Shown here: positions 16,590-26,102 of the stretch, piece after piece
Layout: each line of letters begins with the position of its first letter
Position numbering within the stretch: position 1 is the first letter of the stretch
Source of the DNA: Aneurinibacillus thermoaerophilus
Lineage (GTDB): Bacteria > Bacillota > Bacilli > Aneurinibacillales > Aneurinibacillaceae
Reading direction: 5' to 3'
Length of the DNA: 50,194 nucleotides
Assembly (NCBI RefSeq): GCF_900099925.1
Contig: NZ_FNDE01000024.1
Span: forward strand, 1 to 50,194
Made by a program: the position numbers and the translations under genes
Notes under the pieces: generated by a model
What the model was told of the DNA's origin: nothing
The model's input: the letters and a program-made list of their open reading frames with translations, nothing else
Database searches by the model: none

Positions 16590-17819
16590 ATGAAGGGTGT
16601 GTTGCGGGATTCACGTTTTCAAAAATTAATATTCGCTAATATTCTTTCCTCTATCGGCTCAGGTGTGACTATGATCGGAGTTCCCTGGCTTCTGGTAAAT
16701 CGGGAGGACGGTGCTCAGATTTACGGATATGCGGCATTCTGCATGACGGCTTTTCTTTTTTTTGCGTCACCGTATATCGGTGTATTTATTGATAGAATGT
16801 CGCGGAAGAAGGTGTTGCTGTTTAGCGAGGGATTTGGCTTCATAGCCGCCGCTTTTTTTGCAGCATGGGGTTTTGGAGCTGGAGCCTATGAAACATGGCA
16901 CCTTCTCGGCATATACGCCGTCAGTTCTTTTTACTATGCGTTGCATTATCCGGCCCAGTTCGCGTTTAACCAAGAGATTTTCACGAAAGAGCAGTACCAA
17001 GAATTGAACAGCGTGATGGAAATTCAGAATCAGGTCGCTTCCATGCTGGCGGGCGGCCTGACGAGCGTATTCATTGAAAGGATTGATTTTTTCTGGATTT
17101 TATTCGCGAATGCGTTGACCTATGCCGGAGGATTTGCACTGCTTTCCCTTGTTCCCTACAGGCTTTCCGGACAGCAAATGAATGTATCGAAGGCTTCTGT
17201 TTGGTTAACGATGAAAGAAGGATTCTTTTATCTTAAAGATAAGCCGCTGTTCATTGTTTTTTACGTAAGCTCGCTTATGCCCTTTGTCGGTGTTATGGTC
17301 GGCAATTATCTGTACCCGGTGTATATTGCGAAGACGCTCGGAGCGGACGGTACGGTAATGGGATTGGCGGATGCGATATATGCGGTTGGTGCGGTTTTGG
17401 GCGGATGTATCATTCCACTGATGCTAGGTAGAATAGGGCCTTTTCGCACGGTTTTGTTTACGGTTTGCGCTTATACGGCTGGTACGATTCTTATCGCTAT
17501 TTTTCCCGCGGTTCTTCTTTTTCTTGCGCTGGATGTCATTCTAGGTTGGGGAAATGCCGGTTCTCGTGTCGCGCGGAACACGATTATGATGAATGAAGTA
17601 CCTAATGAATTTATGGGACGGGTGAATAGCTTTTTCTCGGCGATAGGAATGTTACTTAGAATTAGTTTAATCGGGTTGTTTGCGCGGACGGTTTCCTATA
17701 CAGGCGCTTCCTTTTCGCTTTTGGTAATGGGAGGGCTGCTTCTTATAGCTTGCATCGGTGTTTTGATAAGCCGGAGTTTATTTGCGCGAAATGTACCGGC
17801 TCTGTCAAAAACTTCGTAA
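16590..17819 (+). CDS. MFS transporter (EntS-like drug/siderophore exporter type)
   Basis: A 409-residue, 12-helix major facilitator protein. N-terminal FQKLIFANILSSIGSGVTMIG and the loop motif GVFIDRMSRKKVLLF after helix 2 are characteristic of the MFS_3 branch that contains EntS and macrolide exporters. The central charged loop is short and the C-terminal half repeats the fold (NEVPNEFMGRVNSFFSAIG). ATG 16590 lies behind GGGG. Monocistronic behind a strong promoter. The substrate is not predictable. Confidence 0.85.
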   Translation: MKGVLRDSRFQKLIFANILSSIGSGVTMIGVPWLLVNREDGAQIYGYAAFCMTAFLFFASPYIGVFIDRMSRKKVLLFSEGFGFIAAAFFAAWGFGAGAYETWHLLGIYAVSSFYYALHYPAQFAFNQEIFTKEQYQELNSVMEIQNQVASMLAGGLTSVFIERIDFFWILFANALTYAGGFALLSLVPYRLSGQQMNVSKASVWLTMKEGFFYLKDKPLFIVFYVSSLMPFVGVMVGNYLYPVYIAKTLGADGTVMGLADAIYAVGAVLGGCIIPLMLGRIGPFRTVLFTVCAYTAGTILIAIFPAVLLFLALDVILGWGNAGSRVARNTIMMNEVPNEFMGRVNSFFSAIGMLLRISLIGLFARTVSYTGASFSLLVMGGLLLIACIGVLISRSLFARNVPALSKTS

Positions 17820-17869
17820 TAACGTTTGCTATAATGAGAATAAGATTTTCTAAAGCAAAGGAGAGAGCC

Positions 17870-18244
17870 ATGGCACGTATTTTTATTATTCTTGGCAGTA
17901 TAAACCTATTTTTATCGGTAGCGCTCGGCGCGTTTGGCGCCCATGGATTGGAAGGAAGAATCGCAGAACGACTGTTTGAAGTTTACAAAACAGGTGTCCA
18001 TTATCATATGGTACATGGTCTTGGCCTGTTGGCGGTCGGTGTGTTCGGAGAACGCCTGACCGCCGGGATGAAGCAGTTGAGGCTTGCCGGCTGGTTTTTG
18101 CAAGCCGGGATTTTATTCTTCTCATTTAGCTTGTATGCTTTAGCCTTGACTAATATTGGCTGGCTCGGAGCGATTACGCCTATCGGCGGCGTTTGCTTCC
18201 TGATCGGCTGGATTTTTCTGGCGGTTGCCGCAGCAAAAAAATAG
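17870..18244 (+). CDS. DUF423 family membrane protein (YwdK-like)
   Basis: A 124-residue protein with four membrane helices, DUF423 family: MARIFIILGSINLFLSVALGAFGAHGLE, YKTGVHYHMVHGLGLLAVGV, GILFFSFSLYALAL and ITPIGGVCFLIGWIFLAVAA. The family's function is unknown. The real start is ATG 17870 after AAAGGAGAGA; a longer reading into the MFS gene lacks an RBS. Its end is two bases from the end of the convergent heparinase-like gene. Confidence 0.9.
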   Translation: MARIFIILGSINLFLSVALGAFGAHGLEGRIAERLFEVYKTGVHYHMVHGLGLLAVGVFGERLTAGMKQLRLAGWFLQAGILFFSFSLYALALTNIGWLGAITPIGGVCFLIGWIFLAVAAAKK

Positions 18245-18245
18245 C

Positions 18246-21245
18246 CTATAGCCATTGTGCCCAGTAATGTTCTGCCACATCCACAATATCGAATGCTTCT
18301 CCGACCATGAATGGGGCAAGAATATGGGCCCGTATCGTTTTTACATCGGGTATGTCTTCGATAACGGCGCGTCCACCGTTTTTCCCGAGCAGGAGTTTGC
18401 CGCGGAAAGAGGCAGCGAGCGGCAACGGGTACAAAGAACGGATGACATCTTTTTGACAGGTGGCGACCGCGCCTTGCGAAAGGCTGAAAGAATCCCTTGT
18501 GATGACGAGTATGCCGTCTTCGCGTTGCAAAATTTCTTTTACCGAATAGAGAGCAGCAGGAGCTTCAGGCGATGGAGCGATTCGGATATATTTCGCATTC
18601 TTCGGCGGAGAATGCGGATGGAGCCGGATCGTTCTTTTTTTGTAGTTTAGCTCTTGAACTTGTACCCATGGTCGGGCGTTTCCTTCGATTTTCAGACCCT
18701 GGAATGTCATGACGTCGGCTTCGATGCAGGCGCTGGCGAGAATTTTGCCGGTGCGGTCGGTTCGGATAAAGCCGCAACGTCCGCGAATCCGCCATTCTCC
18801 GAATCTCGTGTGGATGCACATCGTCTGCGTCAGCGGGCTATAGGCCCAGAAGTCAAGCCAGCCATTTGTAAGTTCAGTGGCAAACGCCATAACTGCACTT
18901 CCGCGCGTGGCTAATCTGTGTATAGTTTGAATACGTAAAGCACTCTTTGTTTTTCTGGTATGGATAAGGGCGACGTATTGCTTGGCAGGGCGGCGACTGC
19001 GCACGATAAGAACAGGATGGTGTTCTTTTCCTGACAGCGTCGGATACGTTCCGATAATGATATGATCGTCCGGATCGGTGAGGCCGTGCCAAGTCAACGT
19101 AAACCCTTCTTCAGATTCCCAGCAGGCCTTTACACAGGGGAGAAGTGGCTCGTATTGCCGGATTCCATAGATAAATCCGTATCCGTTATTCGGCGCTGGT
19201 GTCCAGTATTGTGCTTTTTCCTCTTCGAGCAGCGGCGAGAACGTCTCTCCTATTGTAAGTCGTTCTCCGAAGCTGTTTCCGGGTGTGTCGAAGTACGGTT
19301 TTTCCCGGGCATTTATCCCGGCAAGCGTCCAAGCGTCATTCGTTTTGCATTCTTTTACGCCGTCGAGCCGCAGTTCCGCCTTTTCATGAAAACTACGCCA
19401 TGTATAGTCGCATATTTCAGCTCCCTGAATATAAAATAAGTCAACCAGGTAGGAAGAACCGTCAGGCAGCGGCGCAAGCGCTGCCATGCGCTGATAAGCA
19501 TCCAGTCCATAGAGACCGGGCGCTTTTCCTTCGTATGCCGCTACGTGCGGCGATTCGTAGAGAAGCGAAACCTCTCCGCCGGGAAAAGGTTTGTAAAGTT
19601 GCCCTTTTTTCATCTCTTGATCTTCATTAACAACAACGGTATTGTGGGCGATGGATTTGGTTGCCCATCCGTAATGTCCGTTGGAACCGTATGTGCTGTA
19701 GCCGATATCGGCAGAGATTTCTTTTCCGTACACATAATAATTATAGGCGAGTATATCGTCATGCGCGTGCGTATGATTGGCGCCCGTTCTCATCAGGATG
19801 GTTGTGTCATTGGCGTCCCTGAGAATGCCGACGCCTGCTTGCCCTGCGAGCGTTGTTCCAGCAGGCCAAGTAAAACGTCGAGGTGTTAAGCACGGGTGGA
19901 ACAAAAATAAATCCATCCCTTTGTCCCCCAGCTCTGGGCGGGCAGATGTACAAGTGCGCTGCAACATGTCAAAAGCTTCTTTTTGGATGGCCGGATCCGG
20001 AGAATAATGATAGAAGTGAAGCGCGGCGCGGTATATGTCAGCGGCCGTCTTAGGATCAAGCTTGCGGTTGCGTCTTCGGTCCTGTCCCCAGTCGCCGTAG
20101 CAGGGCAGGTGGCCCTGACACAGCATTTCTGCGGGATTTTGTACGGCGAAGCGGAAAAAGCGTTCACTGGCAAAAGGATGAAATGCGCGCAATTGCTCCG
20201 GGGAGGCGGCCCGTATCGCAAGAAGCGCCATGTCGAGGAAGACGGTAATCGTAAACATGGAATAGCCATAGGAGCCTTCGAAGTACATACCGTCCCGACC
20301 GACCGCGTTGGAAAGGAAGACTTCCGTCGCTTTGATGCCCCACTTTTGATAATCTGGCTGTTCCGTGACAAGTCCTACTGCTAGCATTGCCCGGACACCG
20401 TCGGCTTCATGGTTATGCAGTTCAGTTAGATTTCCTCCTTTCAGGTCGTATGCTGGGCCTCCGAGTTCTGTCAACATATAATCATTCAGCATTCGTTCGA
20501 TGTTTTCCCGGAATGTTCCCGGTCGTCCGAGCAACGCGAGTGCCGGAGAGGGGGTATCCATTTCTTCCAGGTGATAGAGCCAGTCATAATTATGGGCGAG
20601 AAAAACTTTAACCCGATGCACCACGCTAGTCAAAAGGTGCAGCCGCCCCATTTCCGCCTTGCTCTGGAACGGAGTAAAATCGCGCGGGCCGATCGTTTCC
20701 GGGAAAATGGCCGCAAATGCATCCAGAATGACGAGCGCTTTTTGAGCGTACTTTTTTTCTCCAGTCAGCATGTACGCATATGTCAGCTTGGTGACCATTC
20801 CTTCATGATCGCGCACGCCTCCAAGCAACCATCCCGCAGTGTGAAAATTCCACACCCCGATAGGATAGTAAGCCTTACCTTCCCGCAGGAATCCTGCTCC
20901 ATCATCCGGAGAATCTTGATTCGGCAGAATGGAAGCACAGGACGGGCAGGTCAGATTTTTTTCTGGAAACCGGGAAAGAAAGCCACCGCCTATTTCCGGA
21001 GAGGAAGGAAACGCTCCCTTGCAGTAGGGACAGCCGGATATGCCATAAGCAAATGCCTGTCCCTGCATAGAGAGCACGCACCGGTAAATGTCTTCATCCC
21101 TGTATTCGGATAGAAAATGATCGCAATGCTTGTGTAACGTTTCAAGCCGCTGCTTTACCCAGGGATGATTCTGGCTATTTTTTTGCGCCATCGTAATGTT
21201 TTCGGGCGTGAAATAGAAGCCTAGCTTTGGGATTGGCTTTTGCAT
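18246..21245 (-). CDS. Heparinase II/III family protein, 999 residues
   Basis: A large polysaccharide-lyase-like protein. The N-terminal half (about 40-430) looks like the alpha/alpha toroid domain, with two CxxC pairs near residues 77 and 99 (GCPYCKG, LTCPSCAS) that could bind zinc. The middle holds the heparinase II/III core beta-sheet: ILMRTGANHTHAHDDILAYN (His/Asp near 490), EISADIGYSTYG and KSIAHNTVVVNE. The C-terminal 250 residues are a further beta-rich region. No signal peptide is seen, so it may act in the cytoplasm on imported oligosaccharides. It stands alone, without transporter or sugar genes, which leaves the uronic-acid polymer unknown. ATG 21245 follows AAAAGGAGGG. Confidence 0.85.
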   Translation of the reverse strand: MQKPIPKLGFYFTPENITMAQKNSQNHPWVKQRLETLHKHCDHFLSEYRDEDIYRCVLSMQGQAFAYGISGCPYCKGAFPSSPEIGGGFLSRFPEKNLTCPSCASILPNQDSPDDGAGFLREGKAYYPIGVWNFHTAGWLLGGVRDHEGMVTKLTYAYMLTGEKKYAQKALVILDAFAAIFPETIGPRDFTPFQSKAEMGRLHLLTSVVHRVKVFLAHNYDWLYHLEEMDTPSPALALLGRPGTFRENIERMLNDYMLTELGGPAYDLKGGNLTELHNHEADGVRAMLAVGLVTEQPDYQKWGIKATEVFLSNAVGRDGMYFEGSYGYSMFTITVFLDMALLAIRAASPEQLRAFHPFASERFFRFAVQNPAEMLCQGHLPCYGDWGQDRRRNRKLDPKTAADIYRAALHFYHYSPDPAIQKEAFDMLQRTCTSARPELGDKGMDLFLFHPCLTPRRFTWPAGTTLAGQAGVGILRDANDTTILMRTGANHTHAHDDILAYNYYVYGKEISADIGYSTYGSNGHYGWATKSIAHNTVVVNEDQEMKKGQLYKPFPGGEVSLLYESPHVAAYEGKAPGLYGLDAYQRMAALAPLPDGSSYLVDLFYIQGAEICDYTWRSFHEKAELRLDGVKECKTNDAWTLAGINAREKPYFDTPGNSFGERLTIGETFSPLLEEEKAQYWTPAPNNGYGFIYGIRQYEPLLPCVKACWESEEGFTLTWHGLTDPDDHIIIGTYPTLSGKEHHPVLIVRSRRPAKQYVALIHTRKTKSALRIQTIHRLATRGSAVMAFATELTNGWLDFWAYSPLTQTMCIHTRFGEWRIRGRCGFIRTDRTGKILASACIEADVMTFQGLKIEGNARPWVQVQELNYKKRTIRLHPHSPPKNAKYIRIAPSPEAPAALYSVKEILQREDGILVITRDSFSLSQGAVATCQKDVIRSLYPLPLAASFRGKLLLGKNGGRAVIEDIPDVKTIRAHILAPFMVGEAFDIVDVAEHYWAQWL

Positions 21246-21372
21246 GTGTGTTCCCTCCTTTTGGATATAGAAAAAAACGCGACACGTGTGGAACAGAGAA
21301 AAGGTAGATAGGCAGCATACGCGAGTTTTTCTTAATAGATTAGGAACATGGCTGTTGAAACGGCACAGTTAG

Positions 21373-22218
21373 CTAGCATCGGTCTTCGTCCATATATTTT
21401 TGGAGCATCGCATTAATCTGTCCGCCTAAAATCAGGATCATTGCCGAAAGGTAAAACCAGATCATTAAGATAATCACGCCCCCGAGACTGCCGTATGTTA
21501 GCGAATAGTTGCTGAAGTTATTTACGTAGTAAGAGAAACCGTACGATACGGCAAGCCAGCCAAAACCGGCGAACAGCGCACCGACAATGGCTACTTTCCC
21601 ATTCACGTTGCATTTTGGTGCAAAATAGTATAGGAAGGCGAATAGGCTGAACAGGAATAGAAGACTGACGACCCAGCGCAACAAACGCCAGGTAAACAAA
21701 ATGTAGTAAGGTATATGCATTCGCGAAGTAAAAAACGTCTCAATCATTTTTCCGAATACGGGTAAAATCAGCGTCATAAAGATAGCCAACACCATGCCGA
21801 TGGTAAATAGAATTGCCAGCAGGCGCGACGTAAAATAAGAGCGCTCGTCGGCTACTCCGTATGCCCGATTCAGCGCCACAATAATCGCATGTATGGCGCT
21901 CGACGATGTCCATAGTGTGCCTGCCAGGCTGAGAAACAGCAGCCAGCCGCGCCGTGTGTTTAGAAAACTGTGCAGATTGCTTTCCAGCAGTTCGGTCACT
22001 TTTTCCGGGGCGATAATCCGAATGATTGTCAGCGCATTTTCCGTTGAAATTGGCATATATCCGATCAGCGTAAAGGCAAAAATAAAAAAAGGAAAAATAG
22101 AAAGCAAAAAATAATAGGCCAACTGAGCGGACATACCGGAAACATCGTCCTTTATAAAACGGTCCACCAATTCCTGGCCAAACTGGATAAGCCGGTGTTT
22201 TTTTCGTTTTTTATCCAT
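21373..22218 (-). CDS. YihY/virulence factor BrkB family membrane protein
   Basis: A 281-residue protein with six membrane helices. The family signature is present: DRFIKDDVSGMSAQLAYYFLLSIFPFFIF, LWTSSSAIHAIIVALNRAYGV, and GGVIILMIWFYLSAMILILGGQINA near the end. These proteins were once misnamed RNase BN; a transport role is suspected. Starts with a basic segment MDKKRKKHRL. Monocistronic. Confidence 0.9.
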   Translation of the reverse strand: MDKKRKKHRLIQFGQELVDRFIKDDVSGMSAQLAYYFLLSIFPFFIFAFTLIGYMPISTENALTIIRIIAPEKVTELLESNLHSFLNTRRGWLLFLSLAGTLWTSSSAIHAIIVALNRAYGVADERSYFTSRLLAILFTIGMVLAIFMTLILPVFGKMIETFFTSRMHIPYYILFTWRLLRWVVSLLFLFSLFAFLYYFAPKCNVNGKVAIVGALFAGFGWLAVSYGFSYYVNNFSNYSLTYGSLGGVIILMIWFYLSAMILILGGQINAMLQKYMDEDRC

Positions 22219-22350
22219 ACCCGATCTCCATTGACATGTAGGGTTATTTATAGTTATTTTACCACTATGCTCATTTTATGCCATTAGGTTTATGTTCATT
22301 ATTATGCTATTCGGTTACAGGGTAGAAGATAAATACGGAGGGACATTATC

Positions 22351-23633
22351 GTGACAAAAGTGTTTCTTGTGCGGAACCGCCGCAAACGCCTAGAACAGGG
22401 ACATCCTTGGATTTTTCGGAGTGAAGTGGAAAGAATCGAAGGGGAATTCACGCCAGGTGATATTGTTGAAGTGGTAAATCATCAGGGTCACTTCCTCGGT
22501 AGAGGATATATCAACCCCGAGTCGCAAATGATTGTACGTTTACTTACGACAAAGCAGGAAGAAGAAATCAATCAGGAGTTGTTCATATCTCGCATCCGGC
22601 AGGCATGGAGCTTCCGCCGTCGGTTTCTTCCGGACATTCGTTCCTGCCGCGTATTATACGGAGAGGCTGATTTTATGCCAGGTCTTGTAGTGGACAAGTT
22701 CGAAGACGTACTTGTTGTCCAAATTCTTTCTCTTGGAATGGAAGTGCGTAAAGAGTGGATTTTACATGCACTTTTGGAAGTATTCTCCCCGAAAGCGATA
22801 TATTTGCGCAATGATGTGTATGTCCGCGAGCTTGAAGGGTTGGAACAGGAAAAAGGGTTCTGGTACGGCGAATCGGAAACGGAAATCCAAATCGAAGAGA
22901 ACGGGTTGAAGCTTATCGTTGATATTGAACACGGTCAGAAAACCGGCTATTTCTTCGACCAGCGTGAGAACCGCGCCTCCATCGCTCCGCTCATGACCGG
23001 TTGGGGAGAGGCGCACGGTATCCGCATGCAGGAAGTGGAGATTGATGGCAAAAAAGAAATGTGGCCGGTGGATCGCCGCGGAAAGATTGTAAAAAATCCG
23101 TTCTGGGACGGTGCCGAGGTGCTGGATTGTTTCACACACACTGGCTCTTTTACATTGAATGCTTGCAAGTATGGTGCCAAAAAAGTAACCACGCTTGACA
23201 TTTCGGCTCACGCGATTGAGACAGCTAAACGTAATGTTCAGTTAAATGGGTTCCTGCACCGGGTCGAGTTTGTCGTGGCAAATGCGTTTGACTACCTGCG
23301 GGAAGCGGCACGAGAGGGAAGGCAGTGGGACGTTGTAATTCTCGATCCGCCCGCGTTCGCCAAATCGCGCAGTGCGGTAAAAGGTGCAAAGATATTAACT
23401 TGAACGGCCTTAAGCTTGTGCGGGACGGCGGCTATTTAGTAACAGCCAGCTGTTCTTACCATATGAGTCCAGAATTGTTCGAGGAGACGATTCAGGAGGC
23501 GGCGATGGATGCGAAAAAAATTCTCCGTCTTTTGCGTTGGAGCGGTGCAGGCGTTGATCATCCGAAATTGACGGGCGCTGATGAAGGCGATTATTTGAAA
23601 TTTGCCATTTACGAAGTACGGTCAAGAGTATAG
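22351..23633 (+). pseudogene. RlmI-type rRNA cytosine methyltransferase, frameshifted
   Basis: Class I SAM-dependent methyltransferase with an N-terminal PUA domain (KVFLVRNRRKRLEQGHPWIFRSE) and Rossmann domain (VLDCFTHTGSFTLNACKYGAKKV, LDISAHAIETAKRN, VVILDPPAFAKSRSAVKGA). Relatives of RlmI methylate 23S rRNA m5C. At about 23385 the frame breaks: frame 1 ends in ILT-stop at 23403, while the rest of the protein (KDINLNGLKLVRDGG, ending EGDYLKFAIYEV) continues in another frame to 23633. Relatives read GAYRGYKEINL here, so about 13 bases encoding YRGY are gone. This removes part of the substrate region after the DPPAF motif. GTG start after GGAGGG. Inactive unless this is a sequencing error. 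Confidence 0.85.
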
Positions 23634-23757
23634 GGCTTTTCCCATTCCACTTTTTACATTTACTTTAAGCTTTCACTGGCAGATTTATGAGGAGATCTAC
23701 AAATGTATGCTCCTACTTTTTCTTATACTTTTCTAATGTTTAGCTCTTTTTTGTTAC

Positions 23758-23790
23758 TGGGTTGAGTCCATATAATGGTGTAAAAATGAT
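23758..23790 (+). repeat. Possible IS256-type terminal remnant
   Basis: GGGTTGAGTCCATATAATGG followed by TGTAAAAATGA resembles, from memory, the terminal repeats of IS256-family elements. No transposase is present nearby, so it would be a solo end. Confidence 0.3.
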
Positions 23791-23910
23791 CAGTTTCAAA
23801 AAAGAAGAGCCATCATCAGAAATTCACGTAGAATAGAAGTTGGCAAAATTCATATTACGAAAAGGAGATACTAATATAGCTTAATATCACATTACTATAG
23901 GTTGTGAACG

Positions 23911-23947
23911 CTCCCCCACTTAGCTATCGCTTGAAGTGGGGGTTTCT
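23911..23947. repeat. IS200/IS605-like terminal hairpin, solo
   Basis: CCCCCACTT (23913-23921) pairs perfectly with AAGTGGGGG (23934-23942) around a 12-base loop, then TTTCTTGG. This is the usual look of an IS200/IS605/tnpB element end. It resembles the hairpins at 2264-2302 and 325-356, but no tnpA or tnpB lies beside it. Confidence 0.55.
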
Positions 23948-24150
23948 TGGTTGTTCAGTTACATTTTATTTTCGTTGATCGGGAGTCGTGCAAAAATTCC
24001 GGGGGATCGACGACATTTTTACTTTAAAAAGAAGACAGGAGAATGTGTGAGAAAGAAAGGGGATGATGCGAAAAAAGAAGTGTTGTTTTTGTGGAATAAG
24101 AAGGATTTTTTGAGGATATGAAGAAATGAAGTTTCTAGCGCTAAAGAAGC

Positions 24151-24183
24151 AGCCCGGCATATAGTAATGTGCCGGGCTTTATT
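24151..24183 (-). terminator. Terminator of the EamA gene
   Basis: AGCCCGGCA (24151-24159) pairs with TGCCGGGCT (24170-24178). It lies 62 bases beyond the EamA stop; T-rich sequence follows on both strands, so it may work both ways. Confidence 0.7.
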
Positions 24184-24244
24184 CATTGTAAGTCTATTCT
24201 GATTTCTTCTTAGACTTTACGATTAGTACTTCGACTTTTGATTT

Positions 24245-25180
24245 TCATACATTCTTTTTTGGCTTTGCGTCGCTTCGTTCGTGCAAGCTTTCCCGCACCG
24301 GGAGCGACATGAAAAGCACAGCGAACAAAATTAACGATCCACCAATGAAGAAAGAGGGGCTCAGATCCTCTTTCAGCAATAACCAGCCTAGCAGCGCGCC
24401 GACCACCGGTTGAAAGAAGAAGAACATGGAACCGGTGCCCGCTTCCACGAGCTGAAGCCCTTTATTCCATAAATAGAATGCGCCCGCCGTAGACACAATC
24501 CCAACATACAACACAGCAAACCATGTAGACCATTCATCCAGATTTTGCACTGGCAAGAAGCCCCACTCTACCACCATCACCGGCGTCGTGAACGTAATTG
24601 CCCAAAAAATGGAATATGTCGTTACCACAAGCGGTGAATAATGAAGCGATGCCTTCTTTGCCAGTACTGACAATAGCGCCCACGTAATCGCAGCTCCAAT
24701 GAGGCAGAGGTTCCCGATAAACGTTTTTACATTTCCGGTTAGATTGTTTTCCCAGCCAACTACAATAACGACACCGATCATCGCAAGCAGCAGCGATACC
24801 AATTTGCGCAAGGTGATGGACTCTCTCAGCATCCGAAACGCAAACAGCACGATAAATACGGGACTTGCGGATGTCAAAATCGCACCCATATGGGCCGAAG
24901 ACAGCCAGGTTCCGATAAATTGTAACCCAACGGACAAAAAGTATCCGACAAATCCGATCGACAAAAATAGACGCCAGTCCTTGGATAGCGGCTGTTTCTC
25001 GCCGCGCTGCGCTACAAAATACCAGAGAAAAACAAATCCTATTACATAACGCAGCCACAGCAGTGTAAATGGGGGAAGAGAATCGAGAACCATTTTGCTG
25101 ACAACGTACATGCCGCCCCAGATGCTTGCGGCGGTGCCTAAAGCGAGATATCCTAGCCATGCTTGCTTATTTTTGTTCAT
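24245..25180 (-). CDS. EamA/RhaT family (DMT superfamily) exporter
   Basis: A 311-residue, ten-helix drug/metabolite transporter with two EamA repeats: AAIWGGMYVVSK-like N-terminus (ALGTAASIWGGMYVVSKMV), first repeat ending near VVIVVGWENN, second repeat GAAITWALLSVLAKKAS to FIGGSLILFAVLFMSLPV, then a charged tail. Many relatives export amino acids or other small metabolites. ATG 25180 follows ACGGAGG. The gene has an unusually long leader with a possible 16-codon upstream ORF and hairpin (25203-25291). Confidence 0.9.
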   Translation of the reverse strand: MNKNKQAWLGYLALGTAASIWGGMYVVSKMVLDSLPPFTLLWLRYVIGFVFLWYFVAQRGEKQPLSKDWRLFLSIGFVGYFLSVGLQFIGTWLSSAHMGAILTSASPVFIVLFAFRMLRESITLRKLVSLLLAMIGVVIVVGWENNLTGNVKTFIGNLCLIGAAITWALLSVLAKKASLHYSPLVVTTYSIFWAITFTTPVMVVEWGFLPVQNLDEWSTWFAVLYVGIVSTAGAFYLWNKGLQLVEAGTGSMFFFFQPVVGALLGWLLLKEDLSPSFFIGGSLILFAVLFMSLPVRESLHERSDAKPKKNV

Positions 25181-25207
25181 TATGGTAATACCTCCGTTCG
25201 CTTATTT

Positions 25208-25249
25208 CTTTTTTCGCGTAACGGGGTATCGCTGTCCCCGTTACATTAC
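25208..25249 (-). promoter_or_regulatory. Hairpin between leader ORF and EamA start
   Basis: On the minus strand GTAACGGGG pairs with CCCCGTTAC around ACAGCGATA, and outer CGCGTA/TACGCG bases can extend it. No T-run follows in the gene's direction, so it would affect translation or RNA stability rather than termination. Confidence 0.5.
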
Positions 25250-25291
25250 GCGAACAGCGGGTACATCACATTCTTGGCGAACCTGCTTCAT
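25241..25291 (-). CDS. Putative 16-residue leader peptide upstream of EamA exporter
   Basis: MKQVRQECDVPAVRVM, 16 codons plus TAA. ATG 25291 lies seven bases after a strong AGGAGG, better than many real genes here. The stop falls at the foot of a GC-rich hairpin, about 60 bases before the exporter start. Leader ORF plus hairpin plus efflux gene is the layout of translational attenuators of resistance genes. That this one works so is inference; no experimentally known leader with this sequence comes to mind. Confidence 0.45.
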   Translation of the reverse strand: MKQVRQECDVPAVRVM

Positions 25292-25651
25292 ACATATTCC
25301 TCCTTCGACATAACTTTCCATTCCTTTACATTCTCTCATGTTTCTCGTTTTCTTCCAACAAAAAATTCTCTTGATCGCGCAATCTAACAAGATCAGCGCC
25401 TACAATTGCGTGAATTGTCGCACGATTTTTGTTTTTTTTCGCTTCCTTTTATTTTATACTAAAGTCACCAACAACAAATAAGCAATGTCTAACCTATCAC
25501 TGAGACTATATAAAAACAACGAAAAAACAGGTATATTCCCCCGTACCTTTTATTTATAGATAATATGACCGATAATAAGCCGTCATGCGACAGTTTTGAT
25601 AGGGATAAGTCAAACGTTATGATGAAGTATACTTTAGAGGAGGAATGAAAA

Positions 25652-25915
25652 ATGAATCACGATTTCAATGAGGAAGTTTTTACTTACTACAAAGAAGGTG
25701 TACTGACCGAGATTGGTCTGAATGGAAGGGTTAGCCGTGAAGAAGATGATTCGTTGTATTTGCACCTGAATTATAGTGAAGACTTACGAAAGGCAACATA
25801 TGAGTCTTGCGTGATGCGGACGGACAGACGGGGAGCTGGTGAAGAGATGGCATGGTTCATGGTGTCAGTGGAAGCTTATGGGAAGGCAGGAATGGAGTAC
25901 TGGGATACAGGTTGA
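25652..25915 (+). CDS. Small hypothetical protein
   Basis: An 87-residue acidic, soluble protein (MNHDFNEEVFTYYKEGVLTE, ending AGMEYWDTG) behind GGAGGAATGAAAA-ATG. No family recognised and no membrane segment. The good RBS, the clear space on both sides and codon use like its neighbours support a real gene. Confidence 0.7.
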   Translation: MNHDFNEEVFTYYKEGVLTEIGLNGRVSREEDDSLYLHLNYSEDLRKATYESCVMRTDRRGAGEEMAWFMVSVEAYGKAGMEYWDTG

Positions 25916-26045
25916 ACGAAAGACAGGCCTTTCTTTTTCTTGTCCTTTTACGGACCGTTTGTGAATGCCTCCACAGGCGAAGCCGAGCGTTTAATCTTTC
26001 CCCTCCTGCTTTTTCCAAATTTTATCCTTTTCACCTTTTCCTCGT

Positions 26046-26076
26046 TTGTATAGCTTTTCGGACGATTTGTTATAAT
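26046..26076 (+). promoter_or_regulatory. Candidate ecsA promoter
   Basis: TATAAT at 26071-26076 with TTGTAT at 26046-26051; the 19-bp spacer is long. It lies 26 bases upstream of the ecsA start. Confidence 0.45.
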
Positions 26077-26102
26077 GGAAGAAAAATTGTCTGGAGATGG
26101 CT

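Noticed and set aside
23936-24121. 61-residue plus-strand ORF after the solo hairpin
   Set aside because: It starts inside the hairpin, has no RBS and is rich in lysine from AT-rich DNA.
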